From Streptomyces antimycoticus (GTDB taxonomy: Bacteria > Actinomycetota > Actinomycetes > Streptomycetales > Streptomycetaceae), in assembly GCF_005405925.1 (NCBI RefSeq), contig NZ_BJHV01000001.1, forward strand, positions 2,666,001-2,730,000: DNA of 64,000 nt, in the 5' to 3' direction. Positions 9,353 to 19,304 of this stretch are shown here, one piece after another (position 1 is the first letter of the stretch; each line of letters begins with the position of its first letter). The translations under genes and the position numbers were made by a program. Under the pieces are notes generated by a model. That model did no database searches. It was not told the DNA's origin and saw only the letters and a program-made list of their open reading frames with translations.

Positions 9353-10057
9353 TCAGTCCAGAACCCGGGCCAGATAGGCGCGCAGCAGCTCCTTCGTCTC
9401 CGCCACGATCGCCGGATCGCCCTCCGGGTCCACCCGGAACGCCAGCCGCAGCAGCGCGTCCGCCGTCTCGACCGCGACCAGGAAGGCCACCCGCAGCCGC
9501 TCCTCGGCCGCCTCGTCCCCGGCGGCGTCCCCGGCCCCGGCGGGGGCGCCGCTCGCGAGCCGGTCGGCGAGCAGCATCCGCAGCCGGTCGGCGACCAGAT
9601 GGTTGGGCTGCTGCGGCTGTGCGGTGGCCGGGACCGGATTCCCGAACTCGATGAGCGCGAACCCGGGCGCCCCGCGCTTCATCGCCAGATACTCGTCGAC
9701 GACGACGTCCATCGCCTCCCGCCAGCCGCCGCCCCCGTTCGGCCCGGAGCCCGGCCCGTGGTCCGGCCCGGACTCCGAGGCGGCCAGCCGCCGGGTGATC
9801 CGCGCCGCGTACTCGTCCAGATTGCGGTGGGCCAGCGCCTCGGCCATCGCCCGCTTGTTGGAGAAGAAGCGGTAGACCGAGCCGATGGGGACATCGGCGC
9901 GCTCGGCGACGGCCCGGGTGCTCAGCTCTTCGTAGCTGATCTCGTCGAGCAGCTCGGCACAGGCGTCGAGGATCCGGCCGAGGCGCTCGGCGCTGCGGCG
10001 CTGGACCGGCTGGCGGCGGAGGGGCGGTATGGGCACGCCCCCATCCTGCCCGATCAT
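9353..10057 (-). CDS. TetR family regulator, divergent from hmgA
   Basis: A 234-residue TetR protein. The N-terminal HTH is at about residues 16-62, with [22 protein letters not shown] as its core. The C-terminal ligand domain is variable. The start is the ATG at 10057; the long upstream extension is the hmgA leader read in reverse. An inverted repeat lies in the 74 nt between this start and hmgA, so it probably controls itself and the homogentisate gene, though GntR downstream is an alternative controller. Confidence 0.85.
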   Translation of the reverse strand: MIGQDGGVPIPPLRRQPVQRRSAERLGRILDACAELLDEISYEELSTRAVAERADVPIGSVYRFFSNKRAMAEALAHRNLDEYAARITRRLAASESGPDHGPGSGPNGGGGWREAMDVVVDEYLAMKRGAPGFALIEFGNPVPATAQPQQPNHLVADRLRMLLADRLASGAPAGAGDAAGDEAAEERLRVAFLVAVETADALLRLAFRVDPEGDPAIVAETKELLRAYLARVLD

Positions 10058-10074
10058 TGACTCACCCGGGTTTC

Positions 10075-10100
10075 GATTCCTATCGTCTGACAGAGGAATC
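10075..10100. promoter_or_regulatory. Candidate TetR operator in the tetR-hmgA intergenic region
   Basis: Arms GATTCCT (10075-10081) and AGGAATC (10094-10100) form an inverted repeat with a 12-nt spacer midway between the two divergent starts. Size and place fit a TetR operator; binding is inferred. Confidence 0.5.
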
Positions 10101-10131
10101 CAGCGGTGCGGCGGAGCGGTGGGAGCGCGCG

Positions 10132-11486
10132 ATGGGCGATGGCACGGGCATGGAGCAGGGGATCGAGCAGGCGCGGAAGACGGCCGAAGGGCTGGCGTAC
10201 GCCTCCGGCTTCGGCAATGAGCACAGCAGCGAGGCTGTGCCCGGCGCGCTGCCCATCGGCCGCAACTCCCCCCAGCGCGCACCGCTCGGGCTCTACGCGG
10301 AGCAGCTGAGCGGCAGCGCCTTCACCGAGCCGCGCGCCACCAACCGGCGCTCCTGGCTGTACCGCATCCGGCCCTCCGCCGCGCATCCGCCGTTCACTCG
10401 CATCGCGGGCGGCGCGCTGCGCGGGGCGCCCTTCACCGAGGCCGCGCCCGACCCCAACCGGCTGCGCTGGGACCCGCTGCCGGAGCCGCCGGAGGGCACC
10501 GACTTCCTGTCCGGGCTGTGGACGCTGGGCGGCAACGGCGACGCCACCCAGCGCGCGGGGATGGCCATCCACCTCTACGCCGCCAACGCGCCCATGACCG
10601 ACCGGGTGTTCAGCGACGCGGACGGCGAGCTGCTGATCGTCCCCGAGCGGGGCGGGCTGCTGCTGCGCACCGAGTTCGGCCTGCTGCGCGCCGAGCCGGG
10701 GCATGTCGCGCTGATCCCGCGCGGGGTGCGGTTCCGGGTGGAGCCGCTGGAGCCGTCCGTGCGCGGCTATGTGTGCGAGAACTACGGCCGCCCCTTCACC
10801 CTGCCCGACCTCGGCCCGATCGGCGCCAACGGGCTGGCGAACCCCCGCGACTTCCTCGCCCCGGTCGCGGCGTACGAAGACGTGGAGGGGGCTCGCCCGG
10901 TGGAGGTGGTCAACAAGTTCTGCGGCAACCTGTGGGCCGCCACCTACGACCACTCGCCGCTGGATGTGGTCGCCTGGCACGGCAACCATGTGCCGTACGT
11001 GTACGACCTGCGCCGGTTCAATGTGCTCGGCACCATCAGCTACGACCACCCGGACCCGTCCATCTTCACGGTGCTCACCTCGCCCTCCGACACCCCCGGG
11101 CTCGCGGGCGTGGACTTCGTGGTCTTCGCCCCGCGCTGGCTGGTCGGGGAGGACACCTTCCGGCCGCCGTACTTCCACCGCAATGTGATGAGCGAGTACA
11201 TGGGGCTGATCGAGGGCGCCTACGACGCGAAGACCGGCGGCGCGGGGGCTTCGTACCGGGCGGTGGCTCGCTGCACAACATGATGTCCGCGCACGGCCCG
11301 GACCATGAGACCTTCGAACGGGCGAGCGCGGCCGAGCTGGCGCCGCACCGGCTGGACGACGGGCTGGCCTTCATGTTCGAGACCCGCTGGCCGGTCACGG
11401 CCACCCGGCAGGCGCTGGAGGCGGACCATCTCCAGGGGCGCTATGACGACGTATGGCAGGGTCTGGAACGCCATTTCCGCCCTTGA
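10132..11486 (+). CDS. hmgA: Homogentisate 1,2-dioxygenase, apparent -1 frameshift
   Basis: Homogentisate dioxygenase opens the aromatic ring in tyrosine/phenylalanine catabolism, giving maleylacetoacetate. The N-terminal cupin is clear ([36 protein letters not shown]). Iron-ligand regions appear as [31 protein letters not shown] and, in a second frame, [15 protein letters not shown]. The frame breaks at a run of five G at 11244-11248; a sixth G would continue KTGG into [18 protein letters not shown] and give a normal protein of about 450 residues. As written, the first frame ends at 11283 and lacks the last metal-site segment. ATG 10132 or 10150 may be the start. I favour a base-calling error over a pseudogene. 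Confidence 0.85.
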
Positions 11487-11560
11487 CCGCCGCCGTTGGA
11501 CGCGGTTGGACGGCGCCGCTGACGCGGTTGACCGCCACCGTGCGGCCGCTGCCGTGACTC

Positions 11561-12325
11561 GTGACCGGAGACCGCGTGACCACCTTCGCCCCCGACTCCC
11601 TCGCCCTCAACCGCAAGTTGCCGCTCTGGTACCAGGTCTCGCAGTCGCTGCGGGCCTCGATACTCGGGCGGGCCCCGCACGATCCGCTCCGGCTGCCGAC
11701 CGAGGACCGGCTCGCCGAGCACTACGGGGTCAGCGTGCTCACCATGCGGCAGGCGCTCAAGGAGCTGGAGACGGAGGGGCTCATCAGCCGCCACCGCCGC
11801 CGCGGCACCTTCATCGAGCCGAGCGCGCGGCGCGCCGCGCCGGTGCGGCTGCTGGGGTCGGTGGACGCCATCGTGGCCCAGCAGTCGGGTGAGCGGACGA
11901 CGGTGCTGGAGCACGGCCCGGCGCCGGTGCCGGCGGAGCTCGCGGAGTACTTCCCCGGCCTGGACGAGGCGACCGCCTACCGCCGGCTGCGCCGCGACGG
12001 CCACAGCGGTGAGCCCACCAACTGGGCGGAGAACCTGGTCCGCCCCGAACTGGCCGACCGCATCGACCTCGCGGACCTCGCCCGGTGGCCGATGACGAAG
12101 GTGCTGCGGGACGCGGTGGGGGTGCGGATCAGCCGGATCACGGACACGGTGGAGGCCCGCCTCGCCGACCCCGAGACCGCCCGCCTGCTGCAGGTCCCCC
12201 TGCTCAGCCCGATCCTGCACTACACGGGCGTGACCTACGACGAGAGCGGCCGCGTGGTCGACGTGGCCCGCATCCACTACCGGGGCGACCGCTTCTCCTT
12301 CTCGGTCACGGTCGAGGCGGACTAG
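11561..12325 (+). CDS. GntR/HutC family regulator with UTRA domain
   Basis: A 254-residue regulator with an N-terminal winged HTH (about residues 20-85: LPLWYQVSQSLRASILG ... YGVSVLTMRQALKELETEGLI) and a C-terminal UTRA ligand domain (about 100-250). It lies 74 nt downstream of hmgA on the same strand, so it may regulate aromatic amino-acid breakdown, which is inference from position. GTG at 11561 and GTG at 11576 are both plausible starts. Confidence 0.85.
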   Translation: MTGDRVTTFAPDSLALNRKLPLWYQVSQSLRASILGRAPHDPLRLPTEDRLAEHYGVSVLTMRQALKELETEGLISRHRRRGTFIEPSARRAAPVRLLGSVDAIVAQQSGERTTVLEHGPAPVPAELAEYFPGLDEATAYRRLRRDGHSGEPTNWAENLVRPELADRIDLADLARWPMTKVLRDAVGVRISRITDTVEARLADPETARLLQVPLLSPILHYTGVTYDESGRVVDVARIHYRGDRFSFSVTVEAD

Positions 12326-12331
12326 GGGTCT

Positions 12332-12450
12332 CGCCAGCCCCTCCGGCCTTCCAGCCCCTCCGGCGTTTGAGGAGCGAGGCCCAGGACGGAGCCCCGGCGG
12401 GGTCCGGGGCCGGGCCCCGGTTGTGGGAAGGGGCGGGGAGGGGAAAGACC
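12332..12450. repeat. Streptomyces-type GC-rich intergenic repeat
   Basis: This stretch has the phrase CCCCTCCGGCGTTTGAGGAG and a GGAAGGGGCGGGGAGGGG tail. The tail recurs at about 60738-60757 in another intergenic gap, also after a run rich in GGGGTC/GGAGCCCC. Such short GC-rich repeats are widespread between Streptomyces genes. Confidence 0.5.
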
Positions 12451-12557
12451 CGCCGGGCCGCACCCTCCCACGTGCCGCGGCCCCGCACACCCCGCCCGCC
12501 CACGGATGCGCCATCGCAGCAGGCGGCCCCCTGAAAGGCCAGGGCAGGATCGATAGC

Positions 12558-13766
12558 ATGCCGACCGTGGGAGAACGTGACGCGCCACCGCTGGGCGACC
12601 TGATGCCGTGGGCCGTCGGGCCCCTACGGCTCGGCCGGTCGTGGGTCATGGCGCCGGACCCCGCCTCGCTCCAGGCGCGCTGGGAGCGGCTGACGGGAGC
12701 CGGAGACGAGGCCGGGCGGGTCGCACTGTTCCGGCCAACCCGCGGCCGTACGCTGCACAGCTCCGTACCCCAGCTACCCGGCCAGCCCACCTCCACCGCC
12801 CGCCTGGCACGCGAGGACGGGCCGTGCCCCGAACCGGTACGGATCACACACGGCCCCTTCGACCAGCTCTGGCTGATACCGGATCACCGCCTGATCGACG
12901 CCGCCCGCCCCGAGCTGTGGCGGGTGGCGGACGACCGGCAGATCCATGTCATCGAGGCCGCCGGACCCGACCCGGACCCGGTGCTCGGCTTCTCCGCGCT
13001 GCTGCCGGACGGCCACTCCCCCGCGGGTCGCCCCGGCCGTATCCGTCCGCTCTACCGCCGCCCCGGCGGCCAGGAGCCCAATCTCGCGCCGGGGCTGCTG
13101 GACCACCTCGCCACACGGCTCGGCCGCCCGGTGGCCGCCGAGGACTTCCTGGCGTGGACCGCCGCCACGGCGCGCGGCGCACCGTGCGCCGTACCCCTGA
13201 CCGCCGACCCCGAGGTGTGGGAGTCGGGCGTGGAGCTGGGCCGCCGTGCGCTGTGGCTCCATACGCGCGGGGCGCACAGTGGTGAACGCCCGCGCATGCC
13301 GGGTGGCCAGCGCCCCTACGTTCGCGCCGCGCTTCCGTCGAACGGGCTGCCGGACTCCCTGGACTACGCCCCGGACGAGGAGGCCCTGCTGCTGGGCGAG
13401 GGCCGTATCTCGCCGGTGCCACGGGCGGCATGGGAGTTCCGGGCGGGCGGGGTGCGAGTGCTGGAGACGTGGTTCGAGCAGCGCACCGCCGCGCGGGAGC
13501 CGGGCACGCTGGAGGCGATCGGCCCGGCGGGCTGGCCGCCCGCGTGGACCTCGGAGCTGCTGGAGCTGATCACCGTGCTGGCGCTGCTCGCCGAGCTGCG
13601 CCCGGAGCTGCGGGCCCTCGCCGACCGGCTGGCGGACGGCGCGCTGATCGACGCGGCGGAGCTGCGGGAGGCGGGGGTGCTGCCGGTGCCCGGAGCGGCC
13701 CGGCGCCCGGCGTCCGTACTGGATCACCATGAGGAGGGCCCGGAGGGGCAGTTCGCCCTCCTCTGA
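12558..13766 (+). CDS. Type ISP restriction/modification-like protein (C-terminal family)
   Basis: A 402-residue cytoplasmic protein. Its sequence (PLRLGRSWVMAPDP, FDQLWLIPDHRLIDAARPELW, PLYRRPGGQEPNLAPG, ASVLDHHEEGPEGQFALL) matches, from memory, the actinobacterial proteins named type ISP restriction/modification enzyme, which resemble the C-terminal specificity portion only. No methyltransferase motif (NPPY) or helicase motif is present, so it cannot be a complete restriction enzyme and the family name may be only a relic of homology. The ATG at 12558 is chosen because the upstream frame runs through the intergenic repeat. A perfect hairpin follows 68 nt after the stop. Confidence 0.6.
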   Translation: MPTVGERDAPPLGDLMPWAVGPLRLGRSWVMAPDPASLQARWERLTGAGDEAGRVALFRPTRGRTLHSSVPQLPGQPTSTARLAREDGPCPEPVRITHGPFDQLWLIPDHRLIDAARPELWRVADDRQIHVIEAAGPDPDPVLGFSALLPDGHSPAGRPGRIRPLYRRPGGQEPNLAPGLLDHLATRLGRPVAAEDFLAWTAATARGAPCAVPLTADPEVWESGVELGRRALWLHTRGAHSGERPRMPGGQRPYVRAALPSNGLPDSLDYAPDEEALLLGEGRISPVPRAAWEFRAGGVRVLETWFEQRTAAREPGTLEAIGPAGWPPAWTSELLELITVLALLAELRPELRALADRLADGALIDAAELREAGVLPVPGAARRPASVLDHHEEGPEGQFALL

Positions 13767-13833
13767 GCCCGCCGACCAGACCTGGGTCCGGCTGCTCTGA
13801 GCACACCTGCTCTGGGGCTCTCCGGCTACATAC

Positions 13834-13865
13834 GGGAGGCGCGCCCGCCTCCGGGCGCGCCTCCC
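13834..13865. terminator. Hairpin downstream of the ISP-like gene
   Basis: Perfect 13-bp arms at 13834-13846 and 13853-13865 with a 6-nt loop. The rest of 13767-14037 shows no convincing gene. Confidence 0.65.
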
Positions 13866-14037
13866 ACTGTCCACGGCCTCACAACGACCGCACGGCCGAC
13901 CGGGCGGCCTCTTCGTCGGCATCCCACAGCGGCAGCCGCGTGGGGTGGATCACAGCACGGACTCACCGGCTGGAGCGAACCGGTTGACCCCGTGCCTGCC
14001 CGGGATGACGAACGAAGACGCCTGCGGGCCGGCCGGG

Positions 14038-14301
14038 TCAGCCGTGGTTGCCGAACAACGTGCGGCGCAGCCGGCGCAGCGGCGCGAACAGCGACACCCG
14101 CGCACCCCGGCTGTTCTTCGCACGCGTGTGATCGCGTGCGATCAGCTCCTGCATCAGCACCGTCGCGCCCTCCGCCTCCCGCTGGGGGACGGCAGGGCCG
14201 CCCATCACCGCGAGATGGCGCTCGAGCCGCGCGCTGGACGCACCGCTTCCGCAATTGATCGCAGGCACTCGTGGCCTGCTCCGTACCGTTATCTGCTCCA
14301 T
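14038..14301 (-). CDS. Small conserved-looking basic protein, unknown
   Basis: An 87-residue product starting MEQITVRSRPRVPAINCG and rich in Arg, with SSARLERHLAVMGGPAV in the middle and an Arg/Leu C-terminus. It has normal actinomycete codon bias and looks like a family of short Streptomyces proteins, which is a recollection rather than a search. No domain is recognised. It is divergent from the DUF4331 gene. The start at 14301 is preferred over the longer frame at 14367. Confidence 0.5.
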   Translation of the reverse strand: MEQITVRSRPRVPAINCGSGASSARLERHLAVMGGPAVPQREAEGATVLMQELIARDHTRAKNSRGARVSLFAPLRRLRRTLFGNHG

Positions 14302-14523
14302 GACACTCCCCACCCGTACGAGGGCACCCGCCCCGGGCAGAGTAACCCTACCTCCCCGAGCCGTCACCCACGCATCCCAGGTTCCGGATTCACCACCGCG
14401 TCAAGGGTGTTGACGATACCTATCACGCGCAAACAAATTCCCGAGCCGACCAATCCATCCGTTCGCCAGGCCCGAATAGCCGCTTGAAGGACTGCTCCGA
14501 CAAGCGTGCGAAGGACCTACAGG

Positions 14524-16038
14524 ATGACCGCAATCACCAAGAGCTTGGCCGCGCTGGTCAGCTGCGCACTGGCCGCCGGCGGGCTCACGGCCGCCGGTGT
14601 GGCCGTACTGCAGCCCGGGACGGCGCAGGCTTCGAGCCACCGCGAGGCGCCGCTGATCTCCGGTCAGCCGCAGTACGACGCCACGGACGTCTACGCGTTC
14701 GTCAGCCCGGACAAGCCGGACACGACCACCATGGTCGTCAATGTGCTGCCGTTCCAGGACCCGGCGGGCGGCCCCAATTTCTACAAGTTCGCCCATGACG
14801 CCCGCTACGACCTGCACGTCGACAACAACGGCGACGGCCAGGGCGATCTGCTGTTCCGGTGGACCTTCAAGGACCACCTCAAGAACGGCGACACGTTCCT
14901 CTACAACACCGGCCCGGTGAACTCGCTCGAGGACGCGACCCTCAACTTCACCCAGACATACGACCTCGAGGTCATCAAGCTGAAGCACCAGAAGGCCGTC
15001 GCCCGCGCCAAGCTCGGCAGCGATCTGCCGGTCGCCCCGTCGAACGTCGGCAAGGCGTCCATGCCCGACTACCAGAAGCTCCGCGACCAGGCGGTGCAGA
15101 AGATCGGCTACAGCGGGGGCTCGACGGCCTTCGCCGGTCAGTCCGACGACCCGTTCTTCCTCGATCTGCGCGTCTTCGACCTGCTGTACGGCGGGGACAT
15201 GTCCGAGGTCGGCAATGACACCCTCAAGGGCTACAACGTCCAGTCGATGTCCCTTCAGGTGCCGACGTCGGCGCTGACCGAGTCCAAGGACCAGCCGGTG
15301 ATCGGCGTATGGGCCACCACCCACCGCCAGACCTCCGACGGCGACTGGACGCAGGTCTCCCGGCTCGGCAGCCCCCTGGTCAACGAGGTGGTCATCCCGC
15401 GCAAGGACAAGGACAAGTTCAACGCCTCGGCGCCGTGGGACGACGGGCAGTTCCTGAAGTTCGTCCAGGAACCCGAACTCCCCAAGCTGGTCGAGCAGAT
15501 CTACAAGATCAAGGCGCCGGACACCCCGCGCGACGACCTGGTGCAGGCGTTCCTGACCGGTGTGCCCAAGCTCAACCAGCCGCCGAACGTCCGCCCCGCC
15601 GAGGAGCTCCGGCTCAACACCTCCATCCCGCCCACGGGCAGCCCCAAGCGGCTGGGTGTCCTGGACGGTGACAACGCGGGCTTCCCCAACGGCCGCAGGC
15701 TCTCCGACGACGTCCTGGACATCGCGCTGCAGGCCATGGAGGGCGAACTGCTCGGCAAGAAGAACGACCTGGGCGACGCGGTGGACGCGAACGACCAGAA
15801 GTTCGGCGGCTCCTTCCCGTATCTGGCGCTGCCCAGCTCCGGTTCGGACGCCAAGGCCGTCCAGAAGAGCGCCGGGCAGTCGCTGCTGAACGGCGGTTCG
15901 GGCATCGGTTCCTCCTCCGACGACAACATGGTGCTGGCCGGGTCCGCGGCGGCCGGTGGCGGGGCCGTGCTGCTGCTGGGCCTCGGATTCCTCTGGATGC
16001 GGTCGCGCCGTCGGGCTCCCCGCATGCGCCGGCACTGA
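14524..16038 (+). CDS. DUF4331 secreted, membrane-anchored protein
   Basis: A 504-residue protein. It has a signal peptide (residues 1 to about 36, ending GTAQA), then ASSHREAPLISGQPQYDATDVYAF, the hallmark of DUF4331. A single C-terminal helix followed by an Arg tail (MRSRRRAPRMRRH) suggests anchoring at the membrane with the domain outside. DUF4331 has no established activity; the SHREAP motif may bind metal. ATG 14524 is preceded by AAGGA at 14511, supporting it over the GTG at 14506. It begins a three-gene block with a TPR protein and a NicO-type metal transporter, so a metal-related envelope function is plausible. Confidence 0.85.
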   Translation: MTAITKSLAALVSCALAAGGLTAAGVAVLQPGTAQASSHREAPLISGQPQYDATDVYAFVSPDKPDTTTMVVNVLPFQDPAGGPNFYKFAHDARYDLHVDNNGDGQGDLLFRWTFKDHLKNGDTFLYNTGPVNSLEDATLNFTQTYDLEVIKLKHQKAVARAKLGSDLPVAPSNVGKASMPDYQKLRDQAVQKIGYSGGSTAFAGQSDDPFFLDLRVFDLLYGGDMSEVGNDTLKGYNVQSMSLQVPTSALTESKDQPVIGVWATTHRQTSDGDWTQVSRLGSPLVNEVVIPRKDKDKFNASAPWDDGQFLKFVQEPELPKLVEQIYKIKAPDTPRDDLVQAFLTGVPKLNQPPNVRPAEELRLNTSIPPTGSPKRLGVLDGDNAGFPNGRRLSDDVLDIALQAMEGELLGKKNDLGDAVDANDQKFGGSFPYLALPSSGSDAKAVQKSAGQSLLNGGSGIGSSSDDNMVLAGSAAAGGGAVLLLGLGFLWMRSRRRAPRMRRH

Positions 16039-16227
16039 ACCACGGGCGCGCACTGAACCACGGGCGCCCTCGGGCCCGTATCACCGGGCGCGGCCCCGCC
16101 GACACCCGCGCGGCGGCCGCGCCCACGCCCCGCCCCTCCGTTCCCCTCCCCTCCGTTCCCCTCCCCTTCCGTTCGCCCGTCCCGCCACACGGTCGTGCTC
16201 ATGCTCATGCGAAAGGCAGCTGTCACC

Positions 16228-17589
16228 ATGGCTCTTCGGCCATTCCTTCCCCATACGGCCCGGACCGCGGCCGTGGTGTTCGCGCTCGCGGCCGGGCTGA
16301 CCGCCACCTCGGTCGTGATCGGCGCCTCGGACGGGTCGGGCGGGTCCGGCGGCGGCCAGGACGCCGCCCGCGCGCTGCGCCCGGCCGCCGCGCGGTACGA
16401 GCAGCTCAGCGGCGACGGCCTCGCCCGGCAGATCGGCGCCATGCAGACCCATCTGCGTGGCGAGCCGAAGGACGCGGAGAGCTGGGCCGGTCTCGGCTCG
16501 GCCTATGTCGAACAGGCCAGGACCAGCGGCGATCCCACCCGCTACCCGCAGGCGGAGAAGGCGTTCGCCCGGTCCCTGTCCCTCCAGGCGCGCGACAACG
16601 ACGTGGCGCTCGCCGGGCGCGCCTCGCTCGCCGCCGCCCGCCATGACTTCCGGGGCGCGCTGCGCGACGCCGACCGGGCCCTGAAGGTGAACTCCTACAG
16701 CCAGGGGGCGCTGGCCGTGCGGGTGGACGCCCTCGTCGAGCTGGGCCGCTACCAGGACGCGTACACGGCCGCCAAGAAGGCCGACTCGCTGCGCCCCGGC
16801 ATCCCGGTTTTCACCCGCCTCGGCTACGTCCTCGAACTGCGCGGCGATCCGGCCGGGGCGCGCCGGGTGCTGCTGCGCGCGCAGGACTCCGCGACCTCGC
16901 CCAGCGATATCGCCTACGTCTCGACGGCGCTCGGCCAACTGGCGTGGAACCAGGGCGAGTACGACACCGCGCGGCGGGCGTACGCCACCGCGCTGCGCGC
17001 CGTGCCCGGCTATCTCCCGGCGCTGGAGGGCCGTGGCCGTACCTCGGTGGCGGACGGTCGGCAGATGGCGGGGATCCGCGATCTGGAGGCGGTCGTACGG
17101 CGCTATCCGCTGCCCGCCGAGCTCGCGGCGCTGGGCGAGGCGTACGAGGCGCGGGGCGACCGCTCCCTGGCGAGGCGGCAGTACGCGGTGGTCGACACCT
17201 GGATCACGCTCGCACGGGCCAACGGTGTGGCCACCGACCTGGACAGCGCGCTGGTCGCCGCCGACCACGGCGAGGGGAAGGAGGCGCTGAAGGCGGCCCG
17301 CGCCGAGTGGGACCGGCGGCGGACCGTGCACACGGCCGACGCGCTGGCCTGGGCCCTGCACCGCAACGGCGAGGACGAGAAGGCCCTGGAGTACGCCGAG
17401 CGCGCCGCCGGACCCGGCTACCGCAACGCGGCGTTCCTCTACCACCGCGGCGTCATCGAGAAGTCCCTCGGCGACGACAAGTCGGCGCGCCACCACCTGA
17501 AGGCCGCGCTCGACCTCAATCCGGGCTTCTCCCCGACCGGCGCGCGGGCGGCGAAGGCGGCGCTCACGGCGCTGGGGGGTGCTCGATGA
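16228..17589 (+). CDS. Membrane-tethered TPR repeat protein
   Basis: About 453 residues with one N-terminal transmembrane segment or signal (AAVVFALAAGLTATSVVIG) followed by tandem TPR-like helices throughout, for example RYPQAEKAFARSLSLQARD and KALEYAERAAGPGYRNAAF. It is probably extracytoplasmic and a protein-protein scaffold. Its stop overlaps the start of the downstream transporter gene in an ATGA junction (17586-17589), so translation is coupled. Starts at 16207 or 16195 are also possible. Confidence 0.8.
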   Translation: MALRPFLPHTARTAAVVFALAAGLTATSVVIGASDGSGGSGGGQDAARALRPAAARYEQLSGDGLARQIGAMQTHLRGEPKDAESWAGLGSAYVEQARTSGDPTRYPQAEKAFARSLSLQARDNDVALAGRASLAAARHDFRGALRDADRALKVNSYSQGALAVRVDALVELGRYQDAYTAAKKADSLRPGIPVFTRLGYVLELRGDPAGARRVLLRAQDSATSPSDIAYVSTALGQLAWNQGEYDTARRAYATALRAVPGYLPALEGRGRTSVADGRQMAGIRDLEAVVRRYPLPAELAALGEAYEARGDRSLARRQYAVVDTWITLARANGVATDLDSALVAADHGEGKEALKAARAEWDRRRTVHTADALAWALHRNGEDEKALEYAERAAGPGYRNAAFLYHRGVIEKSLGDDKSARHHLKAALDLNPGFSPTGARAAKAALTALGGAR

Positions 17590-19211
17590 CCTTTCCGCAC
17601 TCCGCCCCCTCCCGAGCGGCCTCCCGCCCCGGAATCCCCTTTGGCGAATCCCGGGGCACGCCCCCCGAGCGGCGCACCCGTTGGCGGCTGACGGCCGCCG
17701 GTGTGCTGCTGGCGGCCGTCGCGCTGGTGGCGCTCCCCACCGGCAGCGCCGAGGCGCATCCGCTCGGCAACTTCACCGTCAACCGGTACGACGGGCTGGT
17801 GGTCACCCCCGGGACGCTGCGGGTCGACCATGTCGAGGACCTCGCCGAGATCCCCTCCGCGCAGGCGAAGCCGGAGATCGACCGCGATGGCGACGACGCA
17901 CTGTCCGGGCGGGAGTTGAACGCGTGGGCGGCACGGCGGTGCGCGAGCGCGGCGAAGGGGGCGCGGCTGACCGTCGACGGACGCCGGGTGCCCGTACGCG
18001 ACGGGCGCGCCCGGGCGCGTCAGCGCCCCGGCCAGGCCGGGCTGCCGACGCTGCGGGTGGAGTGCCGGCTGACGGCCGCGCTGGGGCACGGCGAACGGGC
18101 GACGGTCGCGTATCGCCCAGGGGACATCGGTACGGGCCCCGGCTGGCGGGAGGTGACGGCGCAGGGTGACCGTATGACGCTCGCCGACGCCGACGTCCCC
18201 AAGACCTCGGCCTCCCACCGGCTGACCCGCTATCCGGCGGGGCAGCTCTCCTCGCCGCGCGATCAGCGGTCGGCCGCGCTGCGCGTCACAGCGGGCGGCC
18301 CCGCGCTCGCCGCCACGGCGGAGTCCGGCCGGGACGATGCGGTCGGCTCGTCGGTGCTGCCACGTGGTGTGGATCGCTGGACGCAGGCGCTCACCTCTAT
18401 GGTGGCGCGCCATGACATCACCCTCGGCTTCGCCCTTACGGCCTTCGCCACCGCCGTACTGCTGGGCGCGATGCACGCCCTGGCCCCCGGCCACGGCAAG
18501 ACGATGATGGCGGCGGCCGCCGCGGCGGGCGGGCGCGGCGCGCTGCGCGATGTGCTGGCGCTGGGCACGTCGGTGACGGTCACGCACACCTTGGGGGTCT
18601 TCGCGCTGGGGCTGCTGGTCACGGCGGGTTCGGCGGCCGCCCCGTCGGTGATCTCATGGCTGGGCATCGCGAGCGGCGTGCTGGTGGCGGTGGCCGGGGC
18701 GGGGCTGCTGCGCAAGGCACTGCGCCGCCACCGGCAGGCGCGCGCCCATCACCACGGCCACGATCACGGTCATGACCACACGCACGGCCACGACCACGGC
18801 CCTGCGCATACGCACACCCACGACCACGGCGACGGTCACACCCACACCCATGAGGTGCGGCCCACTCTGCGCGGCACGCTGCTGCTCGGCTTCGCCGGGG
18901 GCATGGTGCCCAGCCCCTCCGCCGTCATCGTGCTCGTCGGCGCGGCCGCGCTGGGCCAGGCGTGGTTCGGTTTCGTCCTGGTGGTGGCGTACGGGCTCGG
19001 GTTGGCGCTGACGCTCACGCTGGCCGGGTTCGCCGCGGTGCGCCTGGGCGTGCGGGCCGCGGAGCGGCTGGCGGCCCGCAAGGCGTCGGGGGGCCGGATC
19101 GACCGGATGCTGGCGGCGGTGCGCCGCGCCTCGCCCGTCGGAACCGCCGCGGTCGTACTCGCGCTGGGGTGTGGACTGGTGCTGAGGGGGGCGGCCACCA
19201 CGCTCGGCTGA
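17586..19211 (+). CDS. NicO/RcnA family nickel-cobalt transporter with His-rich loop
   Basis: A 541-residue protein. An N-terminal signal ends near PTGSAEAHPLGNF, then an extracytoplasmic domain of about 230 residues, then the NicO membrane domain. The membrane part has the HALAPGHGKTMMAA motif and, later, GFAGGMVPSPSAVIVLVGA, both typical of this transporter group. Between them is a loop of alternating His and Asp (for example HDHTHGHDHGPAHTHTHDH) that should bind transition metals. Probably an efflux or uptake system for Ni, Co or a related metal. The true start is the coupled ATG at 17586; the frame continues upstream only by chance inside the TPR gene. Confidence 0.88.
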   Translation: MTFPHSAPSRAASRPGIPFGESRGTPPERRTRWRLTAAGVLLAAVALVALPTGSAEAHPLGNFTVNRYDGLVVTPGTLRVDHVEDLAEIPSAQAKPEIDRDGDDALSGRELNAWAARRCASAAKGARLTVDGRRVPVRDGRARARQRPGQAGLPTLRVECRLTAALGHGERATVAYRPGDIGTGPGWREVTAQGDRMTLADADVPKTSASHRLTRYPAGQLSSPRDQRSAALRVTAGGPALAATAESGRDDAVGSSVLPRGVDRWTQALTSMVARHDITLGFALTAFATAVLLGAMHALAPGHGKTMMAAAAAAGGRGALRDVLALGTSVTVTHTLGVFALGLLVTAGSAAAPSVISWLGIASGVLVAVAGAGLLRKALRRHRQARAHHHGHDHGHDHTHGHDHGPAHTHTHDHGDGHTHTHEVRPTLRGTLLLGFAGGMVPSPSAVIVLVGAAALGQAWFGFVLVVAYGLGLALTLTLAGFAAVRLGVRAAERLAARKASGGRIDRMLAAVRRASPVGTAAVVLALGCGLVLRGAATTLG

Positions 19212-19250
19212 GGTGGCTCCGGCCCTGGTCGCCCGGTGACCACAGAGTGC

Positions 19251-19279
19251 GAGGAGGCCCCGACGGCCGGGGCCTCCTC
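19251..19279. terminator. Bidirectional hairpin between NicO and lipase genes
   Basis: Perfect 12-bp arms at 19251-19262 and 19268-19279 with a 5-nt loop, in the 93-nt gap between convergent genes. Confidence 0.75.
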
Positions 19280-19304
19280 CTGTGCGTGTGGTGGCGGGTG
19301 ACGG

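Noticed and set aside
14405..14440. Promoter for the DUF4331 gene (TTGACG near 14409)
   Set aside because: No acceptable -10 at 16-18 nt; too weak to list.
16944..17585. Long N-terminal extension of the NicO gene
   Set aside because: It is out of frame within the TPR gene. The signal peptide and ATGA overlap place the start at 17586.
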